From UBA1141 sp963665155 (GTDB taxonomy: Bacteria; Chloroflexota; Dehalococcoidia; Lucifugimonadales; UBA3495), in the NCBI GenBank assembly GCA_963665155.2, contig CAXXFI010000002.1:930001-994000 (forward strand): a stretch of 64,000 nt of DNA, in the 5' to 3' direction. The notes under the pieces were generated by a model, which searched no databases, was not told the origin of the DNA, and worked only from the letters and a program-made list of their open reading frames with translations. The position numbers and the translations under genes were made by a program. This document shows positions 1 to 8,473 of this stretch, in pieces (the stretch's first letter is position 1; the number at the start of each line of letters is the position of its first letter).

Positions 1-2
1 AA

Positions 3-86
3 CATAATCAAGAAGTGTACGGGGATCTTCTTGGGCTAGACGACTCTCAACTGGCCAGCCTGGTGGCGGAGGGAGTGATTACCTGA
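3..86 (+). CDS. CaiB/BaiF CoA-transferase family III, C-terminal end (partial)
   Basis: Only the last 27 codons are inside the window; the gene runs in from the left. The tail has the class III CoA-transferase ending: an H-N-x-E-V-Y segment, then LLGL, an acidic helix and a final EGVIT before TGA. Family members move CoA between carboxylic acids and act in the cytoplasm. The substrate cannot be told from the tail. It converges on the SulP gene, with a hairpin between them. Confidence 0.6.
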   Translation, partial: HNQEVYGDLLGLDDSQLASLVAEGVIT

Positions 87-146
87 CGCTCGGAGGGCTT
101 AGAGGGAAATGCCCCTAAGATTCTGTGATGGTCATCAGAGGGTGCC

Positions 147-168
147 GCCTAGGCAAATATGCCTAGGC
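147..168. terminator. Hairpin between convergent genes
   Basis: A perfect 9-bp inverted repeat (GCCTAGGCA / TGCCTAGGC) with a 4-nt loop sits between the converging CoA-transferase and SulP genes. There is no T-run on either side, so it may be a weak or bidirectional terminator. Confidence 0.45.
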
Positions 169-193
169 TCCACATGGCGCGGTTTGCCCGATG

Positions 194-1891
194 CTAACGC
201 CTTCCTGGGATCCAAGACCAGAATTTGCTGCCGGTTTCGCTCCCGGTTTCACTGCCTGAATCAACGCCGGTTTCACTGGCGAATTCACCGCCGGATTCAC
301 CCAGATCCGAGACAGTCACCCTAAAACTGGGATCGTCTTCGGCGACTTGTTCCAAAATCACATTAGCCTTTTCGAGCATGCCACGGCAGCTCTGGCTCAA
401 GTTCAAGAGGTACAGCCTTGTCCCGGCGCGATCGTAACGCTGGGCCAGGTCCACGATTGCTTCCATCGCCGAATGATCCCACACGCGGGAGTTCTCGAAG
501 TCGATGGTTACGTCGGCGGGGTCGGTTGCCGGATTGAACAGCTCTCGGAAGTGGCTCACCGAAGCGAAACAGAGTTGACCATGGAGCGAATAGATGCTGT
601 GGTCTTCGGTGGTGCCGACGGCCATCGATACCGAGATATGCAGAGCGGTTTTCCAAGCGAATACCAAAGCCGAAACTATCACTCCCACGACGACAGCGAT
701 CGCCAGGTTGGTCACTACCGTGACGGCGGATACTAGAATGATCACCATCGCGTCTGAGACCGGCACTTTCTGGATTATTCGCAGGCTGGACCAAGAAAAG
801 GTGCCGATCACCACCACGAACATCACGCCAACGAGAGCAGCTATTGGAATCCGTTCAATTAACGACGAGGTAAACAGGATGAATGCCAGTAAAAATAGAG
901 CTGCTAAGATCCCAGACAGCCGCCACCGTGAGCCAGCTTTGATATTGATCATGCTCTGGCCGATCATGGCGCAGCCGCCCATTCCACCGAAGAACCCCGT
1001 CACCACATTCGCGATTCCTTGTGCCACACACTCACGGTTTTTCTGGCCCCTCGTTTCCGTCAATCCGTCAATCAACGAGAGTGTTAGCAGCGATTCGATC
1101 AGACCAATACCGGCCAATATGAAAGCGAAAGGCAGGATAATCCGCGCCGTCTCGAAGTCGAAAGGCACATCCGGCACGCCGAACGTCGGGAGTCCACCTG
1201 CGATACTTGAGAGGTCGCCGACAGTTGGCGTGTCGATGCCGGCAATAATCACCACTCCCGAAACCACAACGATGCCTGCCAGTGCTGAAGGAAACCGTGT
1301 GGTGAGCCGAGGCAACAGGTAAATCACTGCCATCGTGAGGGCCACCAAGCCCAGCATTATCCCGATGTCCATCAGTGGTATCCACGTTTTGAGCCCATCG
1401 GCGCCTTCGATTTTGAAGCTCTCCAACTGGGCCAGGAAGATCACTATAGCGAGTCCATTTACGAAACCGAGCATTACGGGGAAGGGGACCATCCGGATCA
1501 GGTTTCCCAATTTCAGCACACCCACGGCAATCTGGATTATCCCCAACAGGACGACAGTGATAAACAGAAATTCGACTCCATTGTCCCGTACGAGCGTGAC
1601 CATTACCACTGCCAGCGCACCCGTAGCGCCGGAGATCATCCCCGGCCGTCCGCCTAGCAAGGAGGTGATAAGGCCGATGATGAACGCCGCATACATGCCG
1701 ACCAGAGGATCAACGCCAGCCACGAAAGCGAAGGCAACCGCTTCCGGCACCAGCGCCAACGATACAGTAAGAGCAGCCAAGGTTTCCGTGCGAATCCTGG
1801 CCAGGCGGGACATTTCTTGCATTGACAGTCCGTCAGAAAGTGAAAAATTTACAAAGGGTGAAAAAGCTTCAGTCGCACAAGATGGTTGCAC
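194..1891 (-). CDS. SulP family anion transporter with STAS domain
   Basis: Inner-membrane permease of the SulP/SLC26 family (sulfate, bicarbonate or another anion), 565 aa, a normal length. The hydrophobic core occupies about residues 30-410 and begins with the family opening TLAALTVSLALVPEAVAF, followed by a glycine-rich stretch ending in SGATGALAVV. A STAS domain follows at about 430-540, including the segment VTIDFENSRVWDHSAMEAI. The last ~30 residues are an odd low-complexity tail rich in G, S, E and T with a repeated SETG unit. An internal Met just before SRLARIRTE is an alternative start. The transported ion cannot be decided from sequence; sulfate would fit the sulfonate-type chemistry suggested by the downstream decarboxylase pair. 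Confidence 0.9.
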   Translation of the reverse strand: MQPSCATEAFSPFVNFSLSDGLSMQEMSRLARIRTETLAALTVSLALVPEAVAFAFVAGVDPLVGMYAAFIIGLITSLLGGRPGMISGATGALAVVMVTLVRDNGVEFLFITVVLLGIIQIAVGVLKLGNLIRMVPFPVMLGFVNGLAIVIFLAQLESFKIEGADGLKTWIPLMDIGIMLGLVALTMAVIYLLPRLTTRFPSALAGIVVVSGVVIIAGIDTPTVGDLSSIAGGLPTFGVPDVPFDFETARIILPFAFILAGIGLIESLLTLSLIDGLTETRGQKNRECVAQGIANVVTGFFGGMGGCAMIGQSMINIKAGSRWRLSGILAALFLLAFILFTSSLIERIPIAALVGVMFVVVIGTFSWSSLRIIQKVPVSDAMVIILVSAVTVVTNLAIAVVVGVIVSALVFAWKTALHISVSMAVGTTEDHSIYSLHGQLCFASVSHFRELFNPATDPADVTIDFENSRVWDHSAMEAIVDLAQRYDRAGTRLYLLNLSQSCRGMLEKANVILEQVAEDDPSFRVTVSDLGESGGEFASETGVDSGSETGSETGSKFWSWIPGRR

Positions 1892-2346
1892 GGTCTAGGC
1901 GCAGGATGGACGGCAACCGGCCTGTGGAGGCAACCTTAGAGCTTTGGGTAATCAGTCAAGCCCATATGTCGGGGCTAGATATCCTTTCAAATGCAGGGGG
2001 ATTCAGGTGTCTAGAGGCTTCCAATCGAATGATTCCCTATATTGGACGCCTGCGACCGCTAGTAATCCGCGAACATTGGGACAGCGCCTTGATTAGAATG
2101 TGCGCGGACTGGCCCAAGAAGACCGGCCAAAAAACATTGTATACCGCCATACATCTGTTTAGAACCCCCGGAATTCCCTCTCAAAAGTTTCAAAAATGGA
2201 AAATCGCCGTCTGCCACTTGGCATGCCGCCCCATCAGGTCGAATTGCCTTGCAACCAGGCTTACCCGTCCGCCAGCAATGGGACAATGCTATACTCGTGC
2301 CACTTGGGCTTTTCTTTCGCAATCCGAATAAATTGGGGTAGAAGAA
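1892..2346. other. Intergenic region, divergent promoters expected
   Basis: 455 bp between the divergent SulP and carboxymuconolactone decarboxylase-like genes. Both promoters should lie here. I saw no convincing operator, riboswitch or small gene; short open frames here look random. Confidence 0.4.
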
Positions 2347-2904
2347 ATGGCGCGTTTACCGATTGTAGCCAAGGATATGGTCCTGGAAGAGTTTGCCGGA
2401 GCCTTTGACGAGCTAACCGCTGCCACAGGCGGGGCAATAACCGGCGGTCCAGGGTCCATCACCATCAACAGCCCGGAAATGGCCCGGCGACGCGGGTATT
2501 TGACCAATTACCTGCGCTTCGAGAGCACCTTCCCCAAGCGTATTCAGGAACTGGCAATATTGACCACCGCCCGCGCTATGGACTGCCAGTACATCTGGAA
2601 TGCCCACGCTCCGGCAGCCCGCAGTGAGGGAGTCAGCGACGCCTTGGTCGACGCCATACGAGATAAGCAGCCATTGCCAAGCATGGCCGACGACGAGACG
2701 GCAATCATCAACTTTGGCCGGGAATTCTTTGATACCCATAAGGTCGATGGAAAGACATTTCAGGCGGCGGTGGACCAATTCGGTCCCCAGCACTTGGTTG
2801 AGTTGACGGCCTTGATGGGCCACTACGCCCAGACTGCGTTCTTTCTGAACGCATTTGAGGTTGAGTTGCCGGAAGACCGGACCGAGCCGGTGCTGCCGGT
2901 TTAA
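2347..2904 (+). CDS. Carboxymuconolactone decarboxylase (CMD/AhpD-like) family protein
   Basis: 185-aa all-helical protein of the CMD superfamily, which includes gamma-carboxymuconolactone decarboxylases and AhpD-type peroxidases. The family pattern is clear: RIQELAILTTARAMDCQYIW, then a conserved N-A-H-A-P-A helix and a C-terminal ELTALMGHYAQTAFFLNAF segment. The CxxC pair of AhpD is absent: only one Cys lies in the core, before QYIW. A hydrolytic or decarboxylating role on a lactone is therefore more likely than peroxidase activity. It is the first gene of the block leading to the ThDP decarboxylase pair, 260 bp downstream. Exact substrate unknown. Confidence 0.82.
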   Translation: MARLPIVAKDMVLEEFAGAFDELTAATGGAITGGPGSITINSPEMARRRGYLTNYLRFESTFPKRIQELAILTTARAMDCQYIWNAHAPAARSEGVSDALVDAIRDKQPLPSMADDETAIINFGREFFDTHKVDGKTFQAAVDQFGPQHLVELTALMGHYAQTAFFLNAFEVELPEDRTEPVLPV

Positions 2905-3164
2905 GGAGCTTTACTCTCGCTGTGAAACACTCGCCGTTTTTAGCCATGGCTTTGAAGCGAAAAACCAAGCTGTTGAATAAACTGGATTGGGACCGAACGG
3001 CCGTGAGCCTGGATTGTGCTGTCAAATTGACTGGCGAGAATCGGATTACTATAATGGGTGCCCACACATGAGGGCATGGGCGCGAGTCAAAGTGGGCCCA
3101 TAATTTGCCCCAAATATGCCGGACCAAATATTAGGTCGGCCCAAATTTTAGGGAGCAACGATCA

Positions 3165-3683
3165 ATGGTCGAACAACAGGCGGCCCTACTCCGACCGGAG
3201 ACCCTGATCGAGGAGTTTAAAAGGAACGGTGTCACTCACATTGTGACCATACCCGATAGTGAGACAAACTACCTTTACGAACTGATGAAAGACCAGCCTT
3301 GGTTGGACGTAGTACCCGCCTCAAGGGAGGGTGAAACCTTCGCCATTGCCTTAGGTCTAATTGTTGGCGGGAAAGTGCCCGTCTGCTTGATCCAAAATAC
3401 GGGCATGATGGAGTCGGGCGACTCGATTCGCGCCATGGCTCTGGATGCTGGTTTTCCTTTGGTTATGATGGTGGGTTACCGGGGTTGGAACCGCCATGGG
3501 GTAATTACCGACTCGCCGGCCCGCTACACCGAGCCTTTCCTAATTGCCATGGGCATCAATTACTACCTCGTGGAACAGGACGAAGATGCGTCGAGAATCT
3601 CGGTCGCCTTCGACGAAGCCAGGGCCAACAAGCGCCCGGTGGCGGTATTGGTCGGTGACGAATACCACGGCTTTAATCGTTAG
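3165..3683 (+). CDS. ThDP-dependent decarboxylase, alpha (Pyr) subunit; sulfopyruvate decarboxylase-like
   Basis: 172-aa N-terminal half of a split ThDP enzyme of the sulfopyruvate/phosphonopyruvate decarboxylase type. It carries NGVTHIVTIPDSETNYLYEL, then SREGETFAIALGLIVGG with the expected catalytic Glu, then IQNTGMMESGDSIRA and MVGYRGW. It ends in DEYHGFNR, as does its paralogue at 61289-61804. It would pair with the beta subunit 169 bp downstream to decarboxylate a 2-oxo acid in the cytoplasm; in coenzyme M makers the substrate is sulfopyruvate. No other CoM genes are present, so a catabolic role on a C3 oxo acid is inferred. RBS GGGAG lies upstream of the ATG. Confidence 0.78.
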   Translation: MVEQQAALLRPETLIEEFKRNGVTHIVTIPDSETNYLYELMKDQPWLDVVPASREGETFAIALGLIVGGKVPVCLIQNTGMMESGDSIRAMALDAGFPLVMMVGYRGWNRHGVITDSPARYTEPFLIAMGINYYLVEQDEDASRISVAFDEARANKRPVAVLVGDEYHGFNR

Positions 3684-3734
3684 ATTGCCAGCGTTAGAAT
3701 CCCGGCGTTAGAATCCCAGCTTTAGATTGCCAGG
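3679..3734. repeat. Four tandem 14-bp imperfect repeats
   Basis: Four consecutive 14-mers of the form KTTAGAWTSCCRGS (e.g. GTTAGATTGCCAGC, GTTAGAATCCCGGC) begin at the stop codon of the alpha subunit: the TAG lies inside the first unit. They occupy the start of the alpha-beta gap and may affect spacing or translation coupling. Confidence 0.8.
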
Positions 3735-3852
3735 CTTGCCGAATCAAGCGGCTCGATCGGGATTACTAAAACGCAGTGGCTGCGTCGGACTAATTACCAA
3801 TGATAATTGCCATTAATAAACGACGACCTAATGGTCATGATGGAGGCAAATT

Positions 3853-4443
3853 ATGTTCCACCCAGATGATATGTTCCAGGCCTTTGCGCCTCACCGGGGA
3901 AATTCCATCGTCATTATTACCGGGACCGGGGGCCGACGCTGGAAGGAGATTAGCAACAATGAAAAAAGGGACTTGAGCTTTCAGGGCGCCATGGGGCAAA
4001 CAACATCGGCCGCTCTGGGTTTCGCCCTTTCACAACCTGACGAGAAAGTGGTGCTGTTCGACTCCGAAGGCGCTCTTCTCATGAATATGGAGGTTTTAGC
4101 CACAATCGCCGGCAAAAAACCCAAGAACTTCATCCATTTTCTGATGGACAACGAGTGTTACGCCACCACCGGCGGTCAGCCTGTTCCCAATGCTCAGGAT
4201 ATCAACTATGCGGGAATGGCCAGAGAAGCGGGTTATACGGCAGCCTACGAGTTCGATAACCTGGAAGATTTTTCCACCAACGTGGGCAGAATCCTAAATG
4301 AAACCGGACCGATTTTCGTGGCCATGAAGATGGTCCCATTGGTGGAAAATGAACCCATAGGCATGCGCCAGCGGGGGCCGGTCCGCAGCCGGGCCGAGAC
4401 AATCCGAGTTGTCCAAGAGGAATTGGGCATCACCGTCGCCTAG
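3853..4443 (+). CDS. ThDP-dependent decarboxylase, beta (PP) subunit; sulfopyruvate decarboxylase-like
   Basis: 196-aa C-terminal half of the split ThDP enzyme. The cofactor region is FDSEGALLMNMEVLATIA followed about 18 residues later by LMDNECYATTGGQPVPNA. This is the GDG-to-NN type ThDP/Mg motif, with the first GDG relaxed to DSEG in both paralogues of this window. The start is preceded by GGAGG. It should assemble with the product of 3165-3683. The gap with tandem repeats between the two genes is unusual for a subunit pair and absent from the second copy. Confidence 0.78.
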   Translation: MFHPDDMFQAFAPHRGNSIVIITGTGGRRWKEISNNEKRDLSFQGAMGQTTSAALGFALSQPDEKVVLFDSEGALLMNMEVLATIAGKKPKNFIHFLMDNECYATTGGQPVPNAQDINYAGMAREAGYTAAYEFDNLEDFSTNVGRILNETGPIFVAMKMVPLVENEPIGMRQRGPVRSRAETIRVVQEELGITVA

Positions 4444-4486
4444 AAAGAACCCTGCTGACCAACCAAACCGCTCGGGGCGAGACCTG

Positions 4487-4518
4487 GCCAAGGTATGTCT
4501 TAGCCAAGGTATGTCATC
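4487..4518. repeat. Tandem duplication, 16 bp x 2
   Basis: Two adjacent copies of a 16-mer beginning GCCAAGGTATGTC, just downstream of the decarboxylase beta gene. No coding role seen. Confidence 0.8.
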
Positions 4519-4567
4519 GAAGGGAAATCATCGGCGATACAGTCCGATCCACGCGCGGTCGGAGTAT

Positions 4568-4599
4568 CAGGCGCGCCTGCCAAACCGATGGCGCGCCTG
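4568..4599 (+). terminator. GC-rich hairpin after decarboxylase pair
   Basis: Perfect 10-bp inverted repeat CAGGCGCGCC / GGCGCGCCTG with a 12-nt loop, followed by ATTTA. It is likely the terminator of the ThDP decarboxylase unit, although the T-run is short. Confidence 0.6.
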
Positions 4600-4640
4600 A
4601 TTTAAGAACGGACAAAAAGCTAGGGGACCGGGCTGGATAG

Positions 4641-5513
4641 ATGACGCAAACACCTCGTGACGAGTGGGTTACGCTAAACGGTTTGGACTTCCACTATCGG
4701 GATTGAGGCGGCTCCGGCCAATCGGTGGTCCTGCTTCACGGCCTCGCTTCAAACTGCCACATCTGGGACATTGTGGCCCCGGTACTGGCTAAAGACTTTG
4801 CCGTCGTTGCTATTGACCAACGTGGCCATGGAGAGAGCGCCAAACCGGACCACGGTTATGATTTCGCTACGGTTGGCAGCGATCTGGCAGCGTTCACCGG
4901 CTCATTGGGCCTGGATTCGCCGGTGATTGTGGGCCACTCTTGGGGCGGCGATGTTGCCTTGGAATTGGCGGTAGCCCATCCGGAGTTGCCCAAAGGCCTG
5001 GTCTTTGTCGACGGAGGCATGATTAACTCGTCGGCCCGCTATGCAAGTCTGGACGAAGCCCGAGAACAAATGGCTCCGCCGGACTTTAGCGGGTTTAATG
5101 TGGAAGAGTTCTCCCAGCGGGTGCGGAACGGTCAGTTGGGAAGCCTGATGACCGGTCAGATCGAAGAAATTGTCCTTGCGAATTTTGGGGTGCAGGCCGA
5201 TGGGACGATAAAAGCCAGGCTCTCCAGAGACAACCACATTCGCATCATCGAGGCGTTGTGGGACCATCATCCTCCGGAGCTATACCCTGGAGTTGCTTGC
5301 CCCGTGTTGCTCATGCCGGCCCGGCAAAAAAGCGACCCCGCTAGCCAAGAGCGTCGGGAATCCCGCGAGAGATCTGTGGCTACTGCGGCTGCCGCTCTGG
5401 CCAAAGGCGAAGTCGTCTGGCTTGAGGACAGCGTCCACGATGTTCCTCTGCAAAGGCCCGAGTTGGTTGCCAGCATTATAGCCGAGCACATTAAAAGCGG
5501 CTTTTTTGGATAG
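4641..5513 (+). pseudogene. Alpha/beta hydrolase interrupted by an in-frame TGA
   Basis: Read from ATG 4641 the frame gives TPRDEWVTLNGLDFHYRD, then TGA at 4704-4706, then GGSGQSVVLLHGLASNCHIW and a complete alpha/beta hydrolase. The position is almost always Trp (TGG) in this family, so one G-to-A change explains the stop. The rest is intact: nucleophile elbow GHSWGG, and catalytic His in DSVHDVPLQRPE. Total 291 codons including both stops. GTG 4725 could restart translation but would lose the first beta strand, and no good RBS precedes it. It is either a young pseudogene or a base-call error; TGA is a true stop in neighbouring genes. Confidence 0.75.
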
Positions 5514-5550
5514 TGGCTTTTTGGGGATAGCGGCTTTTTGGGATGGAAGT
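5499..5550. repeat. Three tandem ~17-bp repeats
   Basis: Three near-identical units around GGCTTTTTGGGGATAGC, starting inside the last codons of the hydrolase gene and running past its TAG. The protein tail SGFFG is encoded by the first unit. Confidence 0.75.
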
Positions 5551-5762
5551 AACGTCGGTTAATCGGGCTGCCATGGGCGGTGAGACGTCGCTCTGGTGAT
5601 AGATATACCCCAGGCCAATAGTGGCGGCGCTGTCGAAGCATTTCTCCACACGCGGGTAATTCGTTGGGTCCAATACCAAATAGCTGGCAACTAGACCTGG
5701 CCAGATAATCTTCCAAACCAATCGTCCCAGCACAAAACTGGTTTATTCCGGGAGGTTGGCTC

Positions 5763-6587
5763 ATGAGCACAGCGGACTACGGGCTATTGAATCACCCTGG
5801 TATTTCAATGAACTCCTTCTACCCCAGGCCCAATTGGACCACCACTCCAGAAGGCGCCCAGGACCACGCCATCTTGATGGAGGGTGAAGGTGCGGACGGC
5901 GTTTCGCTTTCGTGCCGCTTCTTCCCGGTGGTCGAGCCTTCTTCTGCGAGTTCCGGGAACGCAAACCCCACCATCCTGTTTTTCTACGGCAACGGCGAGA
6001 CGGCCGTTGACTACGACGGCATTGCGCCCTTGTACAACCGTATCGGAGTCAATTTCTTCGTGGCCGACTACCGGGGATACGGACGCAGCGGGGGTACCCC
6101 TGAATTCAATTCCATGCTCGCCGACGCCCACAGGGTCTTGGGAGGATTGACTGCCATACTCAAGGCAGGCGGTTACACCGGCGAAATATTCGTTATGGGC
6201 CGTTCTATGGGACGGCATGCGGCGTTCGAGGTCGCAGCCAAGTCGGCTCACGGTGCTCAGGGTATCGGTGTAAAGGGCATGATTATAGAGAGCGGTCGGC
6301 CTAATCTGGGACAGTTCGTCAACGGACTGGAAGAGTCGGCAGCGCGAGACCTTGAGGCCGATTATCAGGCCAAGGTGGCTGGCATCAGCATCCCGAGTTT
6401 AATCATTCACGGCGAGTTGGACACCCTGGCTCCACTGCAACATGCGGTGAATATGTATGAGAGCTTGGCCTCTTCCAGTAAGCGGATGCTGACCATTTCC
6501 CGTGCGGGCCATAACGACCTGATGTACGTTGGGATTAAAGAATATTTCGCCGCAATCAAGGACTTTGTCGACACCGGCGTTGCGTAG
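5763..6587 (+). CDS. Alpha/beta hydrolase
   Basis: 274-aa soluble alpha/beta hydrolase resembling the BEM46/YqiA-like group. Seen features: oxyanion-side strand TILFFYGNGE, then YRGYGRSGG, nucleophile elbow GRSMG (Ser in GxSxG), acid in HGELDTLAPL and catalytic His in SRAGHNDLM. The residue after the elbow is Arg instead of the usual small residue. Start chosen at ATG preceded by GGGAGG. It lies between the broken hydrolase and the VOC gene on the same strand, probably in one transcription unit of catabolic enzymes. Substrate unknown; an ester or carboxylester is likely. Confidence 0.85.
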   Translation: MSTADYGLLNHPGISMNSFYPRPNWTTTPEGAQDHAILMEGEGADGVSLSCRFFPVVEPSSASSGNANPTILFFYGNGETAVDYDGIAPLYNRIGVNFFVADYRGYGRSGGTPEFNSMLADAHRVLGGLTAILKAGGYTGEIFVMGRSMGRHAAFEVAAKSAHGAQGIGVKGMIIESGRPNLGQFVNGLEESAARDLEADYQAKVAGISIPSLIIHGELDTLAPLQHAVNMYESLASSSKRMLTISRAGHNDLMYVGIKEYFAAIKDFVDTGVA

Positions 6588-6683
6588 CCACCGGGGTTCG
6601 TCTTGAGCCGCATACATTATCCTCGCCCTACCCGTTGAATATCACGTAGGCCGGGAACCAGGAACTAAACAGGGAGAAAAATA

Positions 6684-7133
6684 ATGGAAGCAACTTGCGT
6701 CACTCACATTGGCATCTGCGTGCGGGACATGGATAAGTCCCTGTCCTTCTATCGGGATGCCCTGGGCATGAAAGTTTTGGGCGACAAAGCCACCGACCCA
6801 ACGGAAGGTGGCCGACTTCACAATTACAAGCACAAGCGTGAAGCCCGAAGGTGGGTCAGCTTGAGCTACGGCGAAGGGACAACCCCAACCCTGACCTTGA
6901 CCAGCCATCCTGGGGAGCAACCCGATGGTGAGCCGATTCTGCTGGACCAGATTGGCATTAGCCATCTGTCCTTCGGTGTCGGCGATGTGAAATCCCTGGC
7001 CGATGAGCTAATTTCCAAAGGTTTCGAGCTTGCCGGACCCATAGAGTCATTCACCAACGACAAGGGCGAAATCAACAGCATTTACGTGCGCGATCCCGAC
7101 GGAATTCTGGTCCAATTCAACAAACCAGGCTAG
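6684..7133 (+). CDS. VOC family (glyoxalase/dioxygenase) protein
   Basis: 149-aa single-chain VOC fold with two beta-alpha-beta-beta-beta modules. The first starts CVTHIGICVRDMDKSLSFY. The second holds GISHLSFGVGDV and ends YVRDPDGILVQF. Candidate metal ligands are the early His of THIGI, the His of ISHLS and the Glu/Gln near VQF. VOC proteins include lactoylglutathione lyases, extradiol dioxygenases and epimerases, so no reaction is claimed. RBS GGGAG precedes the ATG. A second VOC gene lies next to the second decarboxylase pair (62528-62917), so both catabolic blocks share this pairing. Confidence 0.85.
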   Translation: MEATCVTHIGICVRDMDKSLSFYRDALGMKVLGDKATDPTEGGRLHNYKHKREARRWVSLSYGEGTTPTLTLTSHPGEQPDGEPILLDQIGISHLSFGVGDVKSLADELISKGFELAGPIESFTNDKGEINSIYVRDPDGILVQFNKPG

Positions 7134-7312
7134 ATTAAGGACTGCCTGACAGGCTCCGGTATGGCTTGCGGTATCGTCCGGCCTTGGTTCACGCTAAGGC
7201 GAATGAACCGCCCGGTCACATTTTCCCGGTGTGATTCGCCGGTATGATACGATTGGGCCGCGAAAACCATCGGCACATTTTTCGCCGAATATTTTGAAAT
7301 GGAGGGACCATA

Positions 7313-8338
7313 ATGCCATTCGGAGATAATGCCTGGCACGCTTTGACTCAAGAAGAGACATTGGAGCCGGAAATACCCATCTGCGACCCGCATCACCACT
7401 TCTGGGACTTTCGTACCGAACGTATTCCGTACCAACGCTACATGCTCCACGAGTTGGCCGATGACATCAACAGCGGCCACAACGTGCGCTCGACCGTATT
7501 TGTCGAAGCAAGGTCCATGTACCGGATTGACGGGCCGGAGGAAATGCGCCCGGTAGGCGAGGTGGAGTTCGTTCAAGGCCTGGCGGCGGCCAGCGCCACC
7601 GGCCTTTATGGTCCCGGCCGGGCTGCGGCAGCCATTGTCGGACATGCCAACCTTAACTTGGGCGACGGAGTCAAGCCGGTGCTGGAGGCCCTTCAAGCAG
7701 CCAGCCCCAACCGCTTCAGGGGAATTCGCCATTCAGTCACTTGGGATCCCAACCCCGTTGTAGAAAACACCGCTGCCTACAAATCGGAAGGCCAGATGAG
7801 CAGCGCAAACTTCCGGGCTGGCGCTAAGGTTCTGGCCGATATGGGATTGTCCCTTGAAGGGTGGATGTTCTTCCCTCAACTGCCCGAGTTGGCGGAGTTC
7901 GCCAAGGCAGTGCCCAACCTGACCATCATCTTGAACCACATCGGTGGACTGTTGAGGGATGGCCCATACGCCAACCGCGACGAAGAAGTGATGGCGACCT
8001 GGCGCGCCGGAATTGCGGCAGCGGCCGAGTGTCCAAACATCGTCTTGAAGGTGGGAGGCATCGGCATGCCCCGCATGGGGTTCGATTGGCATACCCGGTC
8101 GAAGCCCATCGGTTCGGAAGACCTGGCCAAGGACATGGCGCCCCTGGTGAACTACTGCATCGAGCAGTTCGGTCCTTCGCGGTGCATGTTCGAAAGCAAC
8201 TTCCCCGTGGACAAAGTTTCGTTCTCGTACCACGTGATGTACAACGCCTTCAAGCGGTTGTCAAAGAGCCATTCGGCATCCGAACGGGCTGATATGTTCC
8301 ATGACACTGCTGCCAGGGTGTACCGCATAGACATCTAA
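7313..8338 (+). CDS. Amidohydrolase-2 family metal-dependent hydrolase
   Basis: 341-aa TIM-barrel hydrolase of the amidohydrolase 2 group. The N-terminal metal motif is CDPHHHFWDF. A further strand gives VVGHANLNL-type sequence and RGIRHSVTWD. NLTIILNHIGG provides the mid-barrel His, and the C-terminal MFESNFPVDK provides the usual Asp/Asn region. Relatives hydrolyse lactones (2-pyrone-4,6-dicarboxylate type) or decarboxylate aromatic acids. RBS GGAGGG. A stem-loop follows 44 bp downstream. It fits a ring-cleavage product pathway together with the nearby CMD and VOC proteins, but this is inference from context. Confidence 0.87.
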   Translation: MPFGDNAWHALTQEETLEPEIPICDPHHHFWDFRTERIPYQRYMLHELADDINSGHNVRSTVFVEARSMYRIDGPEEMRPVGEVEFVQGLAAASATGLYGPGRAAAAIVGHANLNLGDGVKPVLEALQAASPNRFRGIRHSVTWDPNPVVENTAAYKSEGQMSSANFRAGAKVLADMGLSLEGWMFFPQLPELAEFAKAVPNLTIILNHIGGLLRDGPYANRDEEVMATWRAGIAAAAECPNIVLKVGGIGMPRMGFDWHTRSKPIGSEDLAKDMAPLVNYCIEQFGPSRCMFESNFPVDKVSFSYHVMYNAFKRLSKSHSASERADMFHDTAARVYRIDI

Positions 8339-8381
8339 GCTTATGGGACTATTCTCTCACGGGTAGTGACTTCGGGCTTGC

Positions 8382-8423
8382 AACGAGTTAGGCCTCCTCC
8401 TTAAGGACGAGGCTTAACTCGTT
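8382..8423 (+). terminator. Stem-loop after amidohydrolase gene
   Basis: Long inverted repeat: AACGAGTTAGGCCTC pairs with GAGGCTTAACTCGTT with one bulge and a 12-nt loop. The T-run is weak (CTGGTT). Likely terminator or mRNA 3' end protector. Confidence 0.6.
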
Positions 8424-8473
8424 CTGGTTAAACGGTTTGTCTAAATCTTTGGCTAAAGCGCCGGGGATGAAAT

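Noticed and set aside
594..1898. Plus-strand open frames across the SulP gene
   Set aside because: Antisense to a well-supported transporter; Thr/Ile/Pro-rich shadow composition.
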